Assembly: GCF_900019265.1 (NCBI RefSeq)
Contig: NZ_CYGX02000070.1
Location: 23,981-87,980 of the forward strand
DNA: 64,000 bases
Source: Paraburkholderia ribeironis
GTDB taxonomy: Bacteria; Pseudomonadota; Gammaproteobacteria; Burkholderiales; Burkholderiaceae
Direction of reading: 5' to 3'
The notes beneath the pieces are model-generated. The model worked only from the letters and a program-made list of their open reading frames with translations, made no database searches and had not been told where the DNA came from. Of this stretch, positions 1 through 9,926 are shown piece by piece. Each line of letters begins with the position of its first letter. Position 1 is the stretch's first letter. The position numbers and the translations under genes were made by a program.

Positions 1-300
1 CAGACCGTTGTAGAACATGTTGGCGCGCACGTAATCCGTGCTCAGCGCGCCCTTCGCAGGATCGAGCGTATCGGCAGTGGACGCCGATTGCGTCGCGACG
101 CGAATCTTGCCGCCTTTTTTGGGACTCTGTTGCGCAAATGCCGACCCGCTCGCCGCCAGCAGTCCCGTGCCAGTCATCGACAGCATCCCGCCGGCTGCCA
201 TCGCGCGAAGCACATTGCGTCGCGACGCGCCTCTGCGCGTGAGGCGTTGGAGTTCATTGCCGACGCTGGTGCCAGCGTCGCGCATATTTATCTTGTGCAT
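1..300 (-). CDS. ABC transporter substrate-binding protein, family 5 (partial, N-terminus only)
   Basis: The first 100 residues of an exported solute-binding protein; the rest lies beyond the left edge. An Arg-rich N-terminus with SRRNVLRAMA is followed by a hydrophobic stretch ending at SAFAQ, which looks like a Tat or Sec signal peptide. The mature start GGKIRVATQS...DTLDPAKG is typical of the periplasmic family 5 (peptide/opine/nickel) binding proteins. GGAGGAGACAG sits directly before the ATG. It begins 27 bp after the FAD oxidoreductase gene, so it is probably the third gene of an operon with the HAD and oxidoreductase genes, importing their substrate. The ligand cannot be told from this fragment. 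Confidence 0.8.
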   Translation of the reverse strand, partial: MHKINMRDAGTSVGNELQRLTRRGASRRNVLRAMAAGGMLSMTGTGLLAASGSAFAQQSPKKGGKIRVATQSASTADTLDPAKGALSTDYVRANMFYNGL

Positions 301-327
301 CTGTCTCCTCCACAAGGGAGTTGTTCG

Positions 328-1602
328 TCAATAGAAGACGTCTTTGATCCGGAAGTACGCGCCGACCAGCGGCAGAAACCACGGTTTGCCTGTATGCCCC
401 GGAATCGCGGGCCAGTCGAAGTCTCTCCACGGGTTCGCTTCAGGATTCCCGGCCATCACCTCGGCCATCACCTGACCCATGTGCGTTGCCATCTGCGTGC
501 CGTGGCCGCTGTAGCCCATCGAAAAATAGATGCCGTCGTGTTGGCCGGCGCGTGGCAGACGGTCAGCCGTGATATCGACGAGACCGCCCCAGCAATAGTC
601 GATGCGCGCGTTGGCAAGGCTCGGGAACATCTGCGCGAGGTTCGCCTGCAGGATACGGCCGCTTTTTTCGTCCGATGGTTGCTCCGATGCCGTAAAGCGC
701 GCACGTCCACCGAACAGCAGGCGCGAATCGGGCGTGACGCGAAAGTAGTTATGCATTAGCCGGCTCGTCGTGTATGAGCGTCGATTCGGCAACAGCCGGG
801 CGAGGCGCTCGGCGAGCAACGGTTCCGTCACAATGATGAATGAGCCGACCGGCGCCATGCGCCGCCGGTACCAGCCGAACGGTCCATGCCGCGATGGGCC
901 CGTCGCGATCAACACCTGCTGCGCGCGCAATGTGCCGCGCGCGGACTCGATACGGTACCCGCTACCGTACTTGCCGATGGACGTGACCGCCGCATTTTCG
1001 AACAGCCTCGCCCCTTGGCGGACGGCCGCATTCGCGAGACCAACCGCGAACTTGCCCATGTGCATCTGCCCGCCGTGCTTATGCAGCAGCCCGCCGAAGA
1101 AACCATCGGACCCCACTTCGCTGCGAATGCGCTCGCGCGGAATGATCTCGACATCGGGATCTACTTCGCGGCGGATCAGCTCGGCCGTGTGCTCGAGGTG
1201 CTCGAGATGACGCGGCTTCGCCGCGAGCTTCAGCTTGCCCGACGCGAGATAGTCGCAATCGATCTGCTCTTCACGGATCAGCCGCTCGACCGTAGCAACC
1301 GCCTCGGCATACGCGCGATAGCAACCCTGGGCGCGCTCGACGCCCACTTGCCCGCGCAGAGCCGCATAGTCCTGCGCGACGCCCGTGTTGCACTGGCCGC
1401 CGTTGCGGCCCGATGCGCCTCCGCCGATGCGACCGGCATCGAGCACGGCAACCGTCGCGCCGCGCCTGCCGAGTGCCAGCGCAGCGGACAGCCCGGTGAA
1501 ACCACCGCCAATCACGGCGACGTCGACATGGCCATCGACGGAATCCTCGCAAGCCTGGAGCCCGGACGGCGCCGTGTCGAGCCAGTAGGAGTCGAGTTTC
1601 AT
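328..1602 (-). CDS. FAD-dependent amine/amino-acid oxidoreductase (DAO family)
   Basis: A 424-residue member of the DAO/glycine oxidase fold, closest in style to gamma-glutamylputrescine oxidase-like enzymes (PuuB/OrdL). Such enzymes oxidise a C-N bond using FAD and give an aldehyde or keto product plus peroxide. The FAD-binding motif GGGFTG is at about residues 32-37, followed by SGRNGGQ, a family hallmark. A C-terminal segment with YSGHGTQMATHMGQ closes the FAD site. The start at 1602 (MKLDSYW) is preferred; an in-frame ATG at 1616 is possible. It lies 31 bp downstream of the HAD gene and 27 bp upstream of the binding protein gene. The exact substrate is not visible. Confidence 0.8.
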   Translation of the reverse strand: MKLDSYWLDTAPSGLQACEDSVDGHVDVAVIGGGFTGLSAALALGRRGATVAVLDAGRIGGGASGRNGGQCNTGVAQDYAALRGQVGVERAQGCYRAYAEAVATVERLIREEQIDCDYLASGKLKLAAKPRHLEHLEHTAELIRREVDPDVEIIPRERIRSEVGSDGFFGGLLHKHGGQMHMGKFAVGLANAAVRQGARLFENAAVTSIGKYGSGYRIESARGTLRAQQVLIATGPSRHGPFGWYRRRMAPVGSFIIVTEPLLAERLARLLPNRRSYTTSRLMHNYFRVTPDSRLLFGGRARFTASEQPSDEKSGRILQANLAQMFPSLANARIDYCWGGLVDITADRLPRAGQHDGIYFSMGYSGHGTQMATHMGQVMAEVMAGNPEANPWRDFDWPAIPGHTGKPWFLPLVGAYFRIKDVFY

Positions 1603-1633
1603 CGGGTGTCCGTGCATAAGTGAAGGCAGGGGA

Positions 1634-2302
1634 TCACAGACCGAGTTGTGTTGCGAGATCGCCGATGGTATCGACTTCATAGTACTCGTAGTACGGCGCA
1701 TCCGGCTCGTGGCCGCGTTTGACGAACGCCTTGTGCTTGATGCCCATGTCATGCGCCGTCATCAGGTCGTAGCGAGGGCTCGACGACACGTGCAGCACGT
1801 CCTCCGGGTTGCAGTTCAGCTGGTCGAACATGTACTCGAACCCCTGCATGCGCGGCTTGTACGACTGAGCCTGCTGCGCGGTGAATACTCGATGGAAAGG
1901 CGCACCCAGCTTGTCGACATTGCTCTGGATCTGATCGTCCGACGCGTTCGAAAGAATCACGAGCCTGTACTTCTTCGCCAGTCTCGACAGGCCTTCCGGC
2001 ACGTCTGGGTGTGGGCCCCACGTCGGTACGGCGAGATAAAACTGCTCCGCTTCCGCTTCGATGAACTCGACATTCATGCGCTTGCACGCGCGGCGTACGG
2101 CATTGACGACCACGTCGCGATACGGCTTCCACGCGCCGAGCACCTCGTCGCGGCGATAGCCTGAGAAGAATGCGACGAATTGCTCCAGTTCCGCGCCCTG
2201 AAGGCGATTACCGTAGATCTCGCGGGCCATGTCGCCCATGCGGAATTTCGTCAGCGTGCCGTAGCAGTCGAACGTGATGTACTTTGGTTCGAAATCAATC
2301 AT
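1634..2302 (-). CDS. HAD-superfamily hydrolase, haloacid dehalogenase type II-like
   Basis: A 222-residue protein with all HAD motifs. Motif I FDCYGTL places the nucleophile Asp near residue 12. Motif II is ILSNAS, motif III Lys is in SYKP, and motif IV is SSSPRYDLM with Asp. This matches the (S)-2-haloacid dehalogenase type II group, which is often annotated for phosphatases too. The family hydrolyses C-halogen or phosphate esters; the true substrate is unknown. AGGACC precedes the ATG. It is the first gene of the left-running operon with the FAD oxidoreductase and the binding protein, so a role in the same catabolic route is likely. Confidence 0.8.
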   Translation of the reverse strand: MIDFEPKYITFDCYGTLTKFRMGDMAREIYGNRLQGAELEQFVAFFSGYRRDEVLGAWKPYRDVVVNAVRRACKRMNVEFIEAEAEQFYLAVPTWGPHPDVPEGLSRLAKKYRLVILSNASDDQIQSNVDKLGAPFHRVFTAQQAQSYKPRMQGFEYMFDQLNCNPEDVLHVSSSPRYDLMTAHDMGIKHKAFVKRGHEPDAPYYEYYEVDTIGDLATQLGL

Positions 2303-2515
2303 GGTCTTGGTCCTATCGTGTTGTGAACCTGCGTGGGTTCAGTGGCGAAAACAGGAAGTGCATTCCTGAACAGAATTTAAGCATCGGAGAAAAGAAAGTG
2401 TCGTTGGTTCTGGCGGGAAAAACGTGGGCTCGACACTTTATTAAGAAGCCTAAACAGCACAGTCTGCCGCGTCCGTCGCACACTGTTCTTGCTGCCGCCA
2501 GCTTTGCAGTAACCG

Positions 2516-3863
2516 TTATGACCGCATGTCGATGAGGACGCTTTTGAAGCGCAGATTTGCCTCATAGGCCTGCCGTCCAAGATCCTTGCCAATGCCGGAG
2601 CGCTTGTACCCGCCCGTCGGAATAATGAAATCACTGGTTCTTCCGTAGCGATTCACCCAAACCGTGCCCGCTTCGATGCCACGCAAGAAGCGCAGAGCGC
2701 GACCCAGATCCGCTGTGTGCACACCAGCAGCCAGGCCATAGTCGGGGTGCTGCGCCAGCGTCAGCGCTTCCGCCTCCGTATCGAATGTCTGCAGCGTCAG
2801 AACGGGGCCAAACACTTCCTCCCGGACAGCTTCGGATTGCTGATTAACGTCGAAGAGGATGGTTGGCGAATAGAATGCCCCGCCCGATTGCCCGTCCGCG
2901 CGATGCCCTCCGTAAAGGAGGGTCGCGCCGCCAGCCACTGTGCGCTGCACAATCGCTTCGATGCGCGCTGCCTGGGCTCCGGAGATGATCGGCGACAAGG
3001 TCGTGCCGTGCGACCATGTCGCACCCGCCTTAAGTTCGGCGAAGATCCGCTCGATCCGCGCGGCCAGGTCCTCTGCGATCGACCGCTCGACCAGAAGACG
3101 CGATCCCGCAACGCACACCTGCCCGGCGTTGCCTGCTACCGCGGCGGCTATGCGGCGCGCCACATCGTCGAGCCGCGGAGCATCCGCAAAGACAACCTGC
3201 GGACTCTTGCCGCCCAGTTCCAGGGTAACCGGCTTCGTGCCAGATTCGGCGCACGCCGCCATGATCGCGGCCCCGGTGCGCGTGGAACCGGTGAACGTCA
3301 CTTTTGCGATATGCGGATGACGCACAAGTGCATCGCCTGTCGTGTGACCGTCTCCCTGTATCACATTGAAAACACCGGGCGGCACGCCCGCTTCGACGGC
3401 GAGTTCCGCGAGACGCAGCACCGAAAACGGTGTCGTCTCCGACGGCTTCAACACGACTGCATTGCCCGCCGCCAGCGCCGGTGCGAGCTTCCAGGACGCC
3501 ATCACCAGAGGGAAATTCCACGGTGCGATTGCGCCGACCACTCCGTACGGTTCCGCTATCGTCATACCAAGGTGGTCGTGATCGGTTGCTGCGACATCGC
3601 CGCCGATCTTGTCGGCGAACTCCGCGTAGAACCCTTGCCCGTTCGCGAGGGGCGATTTGCCCCCAGCCACTCGAACGCCACGCGGTCCACGTATTCTCGA
3701 CCACGCGATCTGTCATTTCAGCATTGGCTACAGGAACCGACGCATAGGCAACGCCATCCGAGGGACGAACCACTTGCTGCTTTTGCGTACCCTCGTCGAT
3801 GTATTTTCCGCCGATGAAATGCCCGGAACGCACCGCAACCTTGCCGGGATCGAAGCTGTCCAT
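2516..3863 (-). pseudogene. NAD(P)-dependent aldehyde dehydrogenase, disrupted by internal deletion and frame change
   Basis: The N-terminal part (from the ATG at 3863, preceded by AAAGGAAACGAA) reads MDSFDPGK... to SGWGQIAPRERARVL. The frame then changes near 3630-3640, and the other frame continues FYAEFADKIGG...PWNFPLVM to the normal C-terminus at 2516. In intact family members about 45-55 residues lie between these two segments, and they are missing here. The total of about 449 codons against the usual 490-500 agrees. The catalytic Glu in LELGGKSP and the Cys in AGQVCVAGS remain. Either fragment alone would lack much of the NAD-binding domain. It is most simply a dead gene; a local assembly error is the alternative. 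Confidence 0.8.
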
Positions 3864-4103
3864 TTCGTTTCCTTTTGACTCGCGCATCTGCCGTTGAATT
3901 GTTGCTTTCACTCTGGTGGAATCGTACCGCTGTCGACCCGGCACAACTCACTGACTGAACGGTTGATTTAGCAGAAGCGGCGCGTTTTTTCCGCATTGAC
4001 ACTGCAGTTTGCGTCGATTTGCTTTCCGCCCGGTCAACGTTATGGACAACACAGCAAGGCAATGCGAGAGTTGCGGCGTAAGCATCCAGCCAAGGAGAAA
4101 GGC

Positions 4104-4988
4104 ATGTCCGGCCGAAAAGAAGCTCAGGTCTCAGGTCACGAAATTGTCTATCGCCCTTTTTCGCTTCTGGACGTCGCTGGCGCGCGCGCCCTGTCGAGTG
4201 AACTGGGGTGGCCTCATCGCGTCGAAGACTGGCAATTTGTCGCTGAGGCGGGCACGGGATTCGTCGCGGAGGATGCGAGCGGAACGCTTGTTGGTACGGG
4301 GCTCTGCTGGAAGTTCGGACATGATCGCGCGTCGCTCGGAATGGTCATCGTGTCTGCGCAGCAGCAAGGCCGGGGCATTGGCCGCAAACTCATGGAACTG
4401 CTGCTGGAAGAACTAGGCGAGCGGACCGTCATTCTTCACGCAACTGCAGAGGGCCGGCATCTGTATGAGAAGCTCGGCTTTGAAGCGATTGGAACAGTTG
4501 ATCAGCATCAGGGAACCGCATTCCAGCCGCCACTTGTTTCACTCCCTCCAGGCGAGCGGCTGCGCCCGCTTGGCTCGAACGATACCGCGCGCCTGATAGA
4601 GCTGGGGTCGCGTGCGAGCGGCCTCGACCGCGGGACCATCCTGCCGGCGCTCCTCGAAGTCTCACAAGGGATCGCACTCGCCCGTGATGGCGATCTGATT
4701 GGTTTCGCCCTCATCCGACGCTTCGGACATGGTTTCTCGATCGGTCCGGTCGTGGCACCGGACTCCGACGACTCCAGCCGTGCCAAGGCGCTGATCAGTT
4801 ACTGGCTCTCGCTACACGCCGGCGCGTTTGTCCGTATCGATACGCCGCATGAATGCCAGCTCTCGGCGTGGCTGGAAGCACTCGGACTTTCACGAGTCGG
4901 TACGGTTGTGAAGATGGCGCGCAACGGTGCGCTTCCGACCGATGCATCCGTTCGGCAATTCGGTATCGTTAATCAGGCGGTGTGCTAG
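4104..4988 (+). CDS. GNAT family N-acetyltransferase
   Basis: A 294-residue protein with an N-terminal GNAT domain (about residues 10-130). The acetyl-CoA pyrophosphate loop is QQGRGIGRKLME, followed by LYEKLGFEAIG. A second, degenerate GNAT-like half follows to the C-terminus. GNAT enzymes transfer acetyl from acetyl-CoA to an amine; the acceptor here is unknown. AAGGAGAAAGGC before the ATG at 4104 sets the start; the open frame extends upstream to 3996 without a good ribosome site. It diverges from the broken aldehyde dehydrogenase gene, with 240 bp between them that should hold both promoters. Confidence 0.75.
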   Translation: MSGRKEAQVSGHEIVYRPFSLLDVAGARALSSELGWPHRVEDWQFVAEAGTGFVAEDASGTLVGTGLCWKFGHDRASLGMVIVSAQQQGRGIGRKLMELLLEELGERTVILHATAEGRHLYEKLGFEAIGTVDQHQGTAFQPPLVSLPPGERLRPLGSNDTARLIELGSRASGLDRGTILPALLEVSQGIALARDGDLIGFALIRRFGHGFSIGPVVAPDSDDSSRAKALISYWLSLHAGAFVRIDTPHECQLSAWLEALGLSRVGTVVKMARNGALPTDASVRQFGIVNQAVC

Positions 4989-5476
4989 ATCCTATGTGCA
5001 GGAAGGCCGACTCACTGATGCCTGGAATCAGCGTGGTGTTACGGCAAGACGCCGATGCGCACCTTCCTCGATTCACTGGAACTCGCCAGGGAGAAACTCA
5101 TTCCTCATTGATAGCCTCTTCTCTATCCGCCCCGACTACCTGTCAGATCTAATTCCGGCTAATACACTTCAGACCATCGTCGATTGCAACGGCAACAGTG
5201 TTCCTCAACGGGGCGGTGAGGATTCCATGTTGATCATCGCTCGTCAAATCGCCGGGGAACGCTTTCTTAGCCCTATGTCCTTTTGTGCATGAACCGGAGA
5301 TGCCTAGATGGTTCGACTCGCACGACGCCGCTCGCGGATTCGTGCTACAGGATCGCCCCATCCAACCGACTTGCACATATCAGAGTGACGAGCTATCGGA
5401 CTGACCTGGCAGTGGCCCCTAACGAGTATCCACAAGAGACCCTGGTCCGGGACAATTTAATCAGGATGACGAAAAC
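4989..5476 (+). other. Intergenic region, 488 bp, no assigned gene
   Basis: No convincing gene was found. A short open stretch on the plus strand at about 5299-5408 (MPRWFDSHDAARGF...) could be the tail of a lost gene, but I do not recognise it. The region lies in the decaying catabolic block, so gene remnants are plausible. The promoter of the downstream 2-hydroxyacid dehydrogenase must lie here. Confidence 0.4.
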
Positions 5477-6403
5477 ATGACACTACTCTACAAAGCCGAT
5501 CCTGAACGCGGCAAGCAATGGGCGCGGCTCTTCGCGGTAAAGGCACCCGATATTCCGTTTCGCCTGTGGCCCGATATTGGCGACCCCGCGTCCGTCCGTT
5601 ATCTCGCCGCCTGGCAGCCGCCCGACAACCCGGCGCACACGCTGCCCAATCTCGAAGTGATCTTCTCGGTGGGCGCAGGCATCGACCAGTTCGATCTGTC
5701 TGGCGTTCCGCCGAACATCACTGTCGTGCGCATGGTGGAGCCGGGTATCGTCGAAGGCATGGTCGAGTATGTCACGCAGGCCGTGCTGACCATCCATCGC
5801 GATCTGTTCGATTATGCGTTGCAACAGCAGCAACGCATCTGGCGCGAGATGCCGGTGCGCGCGGCGGTATCGCGGCGCGTCGGCGTGCTGGGGCTTGGCA
5901 TGCTCGGCACGGCGGTGCTGGAACGTTTGCGGCTGTTCGGGTTTCCGTGCGCGGGCTGGAGCCGTTCGGCGCACCGGCTCGAAGGCGTCGAATGCCACGC
6001 GGGCGTCGAAGCGCTCGATGCGTTCCTCGCGCGCACCGACATCTTGATCTGTCTGCTGCCGCTCACCGATGCGACGCGCGGCCTGCTCGACAAGCGCATG
6101 TTCGCCAAGCTGCCGAAGGGTGCCTCCTTAATCAACGTCGGGCGCGGCCCGCAGTTGAACCAACAGGACCTGCTCGATGCGCTGGAGAGCGGCCAGTTGC
6201 ACAACGCGATCCTCGACGTCACCAACCCCGAGCCGCTGGCCGACTCGCATCCGTTCTGGACGCATCCGCACGTGCGGATCACGCCGCATATCGCGAGCGC
6301 AACGCGGCCGGAAACGGCGGTCGATGTCGTGCTGGACAATATTCGCCGTCATCTCGACGGCTTGCCTATGCTTGGACAAATTGACCGCGGCCGTGGCTAC
6401 TGA
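5477..6403 (+). CDS. ghrA: D-2-hydroxyacid dehydrogenase, glyoxylate/hydroxypyruvate reductase A-like
   Basis: A 308-residue NAD(P)-linked reductase of the D-isomer 2-hydroxyacid dehydrogenase family, cytoplasmic, acting on glyoxylate, hydroxypyruvate or related 2-keto acids. The Rossmann motif GVLGLGMLG lies near residue 140. The three catalytic residues are visible: Arg in NVGRGPQL, Glu in DVTNPEPL and His in TPHIAS. Length and sequence style match GhrA rather than GhrB or SerA. It lies 173 bp upstream of a class III aminotransferase on the same strand, which could supply a keto acid. AGGATGACGAAAAC precedes the ATG. Confidence 0.8.
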   Translation: MTLLYKADPERGKQWARLFAVKAPDIPFRLWPDIGDPASVRYLAAWQPPDNPAHTLPNLEVIFSVGAGIDQFDLSGVPPNITVVRMVEPGIVEGMVEYVTQAVLTIHRDLFDYALQQQQRIWREMPVRAAVSRRVGVLGLGMLGTAVLERLRLFGFPCAGWSRSAHRLEGVECHAGVEALDAFLARTDILICLLPLTDATRGLLDKRMFAKLPKGASLINVGRGPQLNQQDLLDALESGQLHNAILDVTNPEPLADSHPFWTHPHVRITPHIASATRPETAVDVVLDNIRRHLDGLPMLGQIDRGRGY

Positions 6404-6576
6404 CGCTACCGAACACGTACTTTTCCCGACAGAATCGCGCGCAAGCACAAAGTGCTGCGCGCACCCCGCATAAAACCGTATTTGCGTTTTTCCGTGGCTG
6501 ATTTTGCGAATCGGCGAATAGGCCTCTCTCGTAGTATTGGAATTGTCCAAGCCCATTCCGAGAAGAGAACTGCACC

Positions 6577-7983
6577 ATGTCTATTCAATCGCTCATCGAA
6601 GCCGACCGTAGGCATCTGATCCACCCCGTCGTCAGCTACCGCGCGCACGAAGCGCGCGGCGTGACCGTGCTGGAGTCCGCGCAGGGCGTATTCCTGCGCG
6701 ACATCGACGGCAACGAGTTGCTCGACGCCTTCTCCGGCCTCTGGTGCGTAAACACCGGCTACGGCCATCAGAGCATCGTCGAAGCGGCCGCGAAGCAGAT
6801 GGCCCGCCTGCCCTACGCAACCGGCTACTTTCACTTCGGCTCCGAACCAGCGATCGAACTCGCCTCGAAGCTCGTCGAGCTGTCGCCCGCGTCGCTGCAG
6901 CACGTGTACTTCACGCTGGGCGGATCGGATGCCGTCGACTCCGCGCTGCGCTTCATCACGCATTACTACAACGCGACGGGCCGCCCGTCGAAGAAGCACA
7001 TCATCGCGGTGCAACGCGGCTATCACGGCTCGTCGTCGATCGGCGCTGGCCTGACGGCATTGCCCGCGTTCCATCGCAACTTCGACGTACCGCTGCCGAC
7101 TCAACATCACATCCCGTCGCCGTATGCATACCGCAGCGATTTCGCCGACGCCGCCGCGCTGATCACCGCCTCCGTTTCCGCACTGGAAGCGAAAGTAAAA
7201 GCACTCGGCGCGGACAACGTCGCCGCGTTCTTTTGTGAACCGATCCAAGGCTCCGGCGGCGTGATCGTGCCGCCTGTCGGCTGGCTGAAGGCGATGCGCG
7301 AAGCTTGCCGCAAGCTCGGCATCCTGTTTGTCGCCGACGAAGTCATTACGGGCTTCGGCCGCACGGGACCGCTGTTCGCGTGCGAAGCGGAAGGCGTCGA
7401 GCCAGACCTAATGACGGTCGCCAAGGGCCTCACGGCGGGCTATGCGCCGATGGGCGCGGTACTGATGTCGGATGCCGTTTATCAGGGCATGGCTGATGGC
7501 GACGCGTCGGCAGTGATCGGCCACGGGCATACGTACTCGGCCCATCCGGTTAGCGCTGCGATCGGTCTCGAAGTGATTCGGCTCTATCGGGAAGGGCGCC
7601 TGCTCTCCAACGGCGTCGCGCGAGGCCCGCGCTTTGCGCAAGGACTCGACACCCTGCTCGCGCATCCCCTGGTCGGCGATTCGCGGCACCGCGGCCTGCT
7701 CGGCGCGCTCGAGCTGGTGTCTGACAAGGAGACCAAGCAGGGCTTCGACGCGTCCCTGAAGCTCTCTGACCGCATCGCGGCCGCAGCGTATCGTAATGGC
7801 ATCGTTTTCCGTGCCTTCGGCGACAACATTCTCGGCTTCGCGCCGGCGCTGTGCTACACGGAAAGCGAGTTCGACCTGTTGTTCGAACGTCTCGAGAAGA
7901 CGCTCGATGACGTGCTCGCGCAAGCGGACGTCCGCACCGCGCTTAAGGGTTCGATCGAATTCAAACGCCCTGCGGCCGCCTGA
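6577..7983 (+). CDS. Class III PLP-dependent aminotransferase (omega-amino acid/polyamine:pyruvate type)
   Basis: A 468-residue fold-type I aminotransferase. It transfers an amino group from an omega-amino acid, diamine or similar amine to pyruvate or another keto acid. The PLP Lys is K283 in TVAKGLTAGY, and Asp254 in LFVADEVITGFGR pairs with the pyridine N. GGSDAV near 115-120 forms the phosphate cup. Length and motifs match the group called aspartate aminotransferase family or omega-amino acid transaminase. An Lrp-type regulator gene follows 43 bp downstream, which suggests local control. The nearby GabD-like dehydrogenase could oxidise the aldehyde it makes. The substrate is inferred only. 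Confidence 0.85.
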   Translation: MSIQSLIEADRRHLIHPVVSYRAHEARGVTVLESAQGVFLRDIDGNELLDAFSGLWCVNTGYGHQSIVEAAAKQMARLPYATGYFHFGSEPAIELASKLVELSPASLQHVYFTLGGSDAVDSALRFITHYYNATGRPSKKHIIAVQRGYHGSSSIGAGLTALPAFHRNFDVPLPTQHHIPSPYAYRSDFADAAALITASVSALEAKVKALGADNVAAFFCEPIQGSGGVIVPPVGWLKAMREACRKLGILFVADEVITGFGRTGPLFACEAEGVEPDLMTVAKGLTAGYAPMGAVLMSDAVYQGMADGDASAVIGHGHTYSAHPVSAAIGLEVIRLYREGRLLSNGVARGPRFAQGLDTLLAHPLVGDSRHRGLLGALELVSDKETKQGFDASLKLSDRIAAAAYRNGIVFRAFGDNILGFAPALCYTESEFDLLFERLEKTLDDVLAQADVRTALKGSIEFKRPAAA

Positions 7984-8026
7984 TAGCATCGAGTGATCCT
8001 GGCCATGTGTGAGCGACCGAATCACG

Positions 8027-8524
8027 ATGAGCACCGATTGCAAGCTGGACCGCATCGATCTGCGTCTCCTCTCGCAGTTGCAGATCCAAGGGCGTATCAC
8101 CAACGTCGAGCTGGCGGACGCTGTCGGCCTTTCGCCCAGTCCCTGCCTGATCCGCGTCAAGCGTCTGGAGAAAGCGGGTTATATCGTCGGGTACGGTGCG
8201 CAGATCCAACTCGAGAAGCTCGGCGACCTGCAGATCGTGTTCACCGAGGTCACGCTCGCCGACCATCGCCGCGAGGACTTCAGCAGGTTCGTCAACGCAG
8301 TCAAGGATGTCGACGAGATCATCGAATGCCATCTGGCGAGCGGAGGCTACGATTATCTGCTGAAGTTCGTCACGCGCAGCGTCAGCCACTATCAAAGCAT
8401 CATCGAAGGGCTGCTGGAGCGCGATGTCGGCATCGAGAAATACTTCAGCTACGTCATCATCAAGACGCCGTTCGTGAAGACGCACTACCCGCTCGAATCG
8501 CTCTTTTCGCAGAACCATCATTAG
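8027..8524 (+). CDS. Lrp/AsnC family transcriptional regulator
   Basis: A 165-residue regulator. An N-terminal winged helix (KLDRIDLRLLSQLQ... GLSPSPCLIRVKRLEKAGYI, about residues 5-50) is followed by the AsnC ligand-binding domain. These proteins bind amino acids and control neighbouring catabolic genes. The start at 8027 gives the usual family N-terminus; a GTG at 8009 would add six residues. It lies 43 bp after the class III aminotransferase on the same strand, so control of that gene, and perhaps of the tartrate dehydrogenase and GabD-like genes beyond, is likely. Confidence 0.85.
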   Translation: MSTDCKLDRIDLRLLSQLQIQGRITNVELADAVGLSPSPCLIRVKRLEKAGYIVGYGAQIQLEKLGDLQIVFTEVTLADHRREDFSRFVNAVKDVDEIIECHLASGGYDYLLKFVTRSVSHYQSIIEGLLERDVGIEKYFSYVIIKTPFVKTHYPLESLFSQNHH

Positions 8525-8806
8525 GGCGCGCCGGGCGTCTTAACGCTGCGCGACCCGGTCACCTGAGTAGGCGTCGACCCCGACTACGCACCACGAGGCA
8601 ATGAACTGCGCTATGTCTGGGATTGAAGCGCGGTTCAAGAGCTCGTCGGTGAGCATCTTCTTCCGGTTCGTGGCCGTCCGTCGTCGTCACACCCGCGACC
8701 TGCTTACACATGGCCGTCAGGAAATCGCGCCTTTCAACTTCGCTCGGCGACCGATGCCGGTATGAAAACCTATCCATCCCCGAACATTCTGGACGATGAG
8801 ACGAAT

Positions 8807-9893
8807 ATGACCCACAACTATCACATTGCAGTGATCAGTGATTCCCGGCGACGGCATCGGCAAGGAAGTGATGCCCGAAGCGCTGCGCGCCCTCGACGCC
8901 GTGAGCAAGCGGTACGGCATCGGTCTCACGTATCAGCATATCGAATGGGCGAGCTGCGAGTACTATGCCCAGCACGGCCAGATGATGCCGGACGACTGGA
9001 AGAAGCAACTCGAAGGCTGCGACGCGATCCTGTTCGGCGCAGTCGGCTGGCCCGCGACCGTGCCCGATCACATCTCCCTGTGGGGCTCGCTGCTCAAATT
9101 CCGCCGCGAGTTCGACCAGTACATCAATCTGCGCCCCGCGCGTCTCTTCGAAGGCGTGCCGTCGCCGCTCGCCGGCCGCAAGGCGGGCGATATCGATTTC
9201 ATGATCGTGCGCGAGAACACCGAGGGCGAGTACTCGTCGGTAGGAGGCACGATGTTCGAAGGCACCGAGCGCGAGCTCGTGATGCAGCAGTCGGTCTTCA
9301 CGCGCAAGGGATCCGAGCGCGTGCTGAAGTTCGCGTTCGATCTCGCGCAGCGCCGCGCGCAGAAGATCACGGTGGCGACGAAGAGCAATGGCATATCGAT
9401 CAGCATGCCGTGGTGGGACGCACGTGCCGCTGAAATGGCCGCGCGCTATCCCGACGTCACATGGGACAAGCAGCACATCGACATTCTGTGCGCGCGCTTC
9501 GTGCTGAATCCGGACCGCTTCGACGTGGTGGTGGCAACCAATCTGTTCGGTGACATCCTTTCGGATCTCGGCCCGGCCTGCACGGGCACGATCGGCATTG
9601 CGCCGTCGGCCAACATGAATCCGGAACGCACGTTCCCGTCGCTATTCGAGCCTGTGCATGGCTCAGCGCCAGATATCGCGGGCAAGGGCATCGCCAATCC
9701 GATCGCGATGATCTGGTCGGCGGCGATGATGCTCGACTTCCTTGGCAACGGCCAGGGCAAGGAACGTGAAGCGCACGACGCCATCCTCGCCGCGATCGAA
9801 GCCGCACTGAAGGAAGGCCCGCTTACGGGCGACCTTGGCGGCAAGGCAAATACGGCGGAAGTGGGCGCGGCGATTGCACTTCGGCTGGCCTGA
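8807..9893 (+). pseudogene. Tartrate dehydrogenase / D-malate dehydrogenase, frameshifted near the N-terminus
   Basis: An isocitrate/isopropylmalate dehydrogenase family member of the TtuC/DmlA type, which oxidises tartrate or D-malate with NAD. The body is intact: GDGIGKEV, FGAVGWP, KFRREFDQYINLRPARL, NPDRFDVVVATNLFGDI and GSAPDIAGKG are present. The expected start MTHNYHIAVI (ATG at 8807) is out of frame with the rest, because CAGTGAT occurs twice in tandem at 8829-8842. Removing one copy restores MTHNYHIAVIPGDGIG. Translation could restart at a GTG at 8838, losing the first beta strand, but no ribosome site is seen. It is therefore probably inactive or poorly made. Confidence 0.8.
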
Positions 9894-9926
9894 TCGGCTG
9901 GGCAAACGAACACAAGGAGTGCTCTC

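Noticed and set aside
5283..5480. A 65-codon frame overlapping the start of the hydroxyacid dehydrogenase gene
   Set aside because: No ribosome site or recognisable domain; it overlaps the better supported gene.
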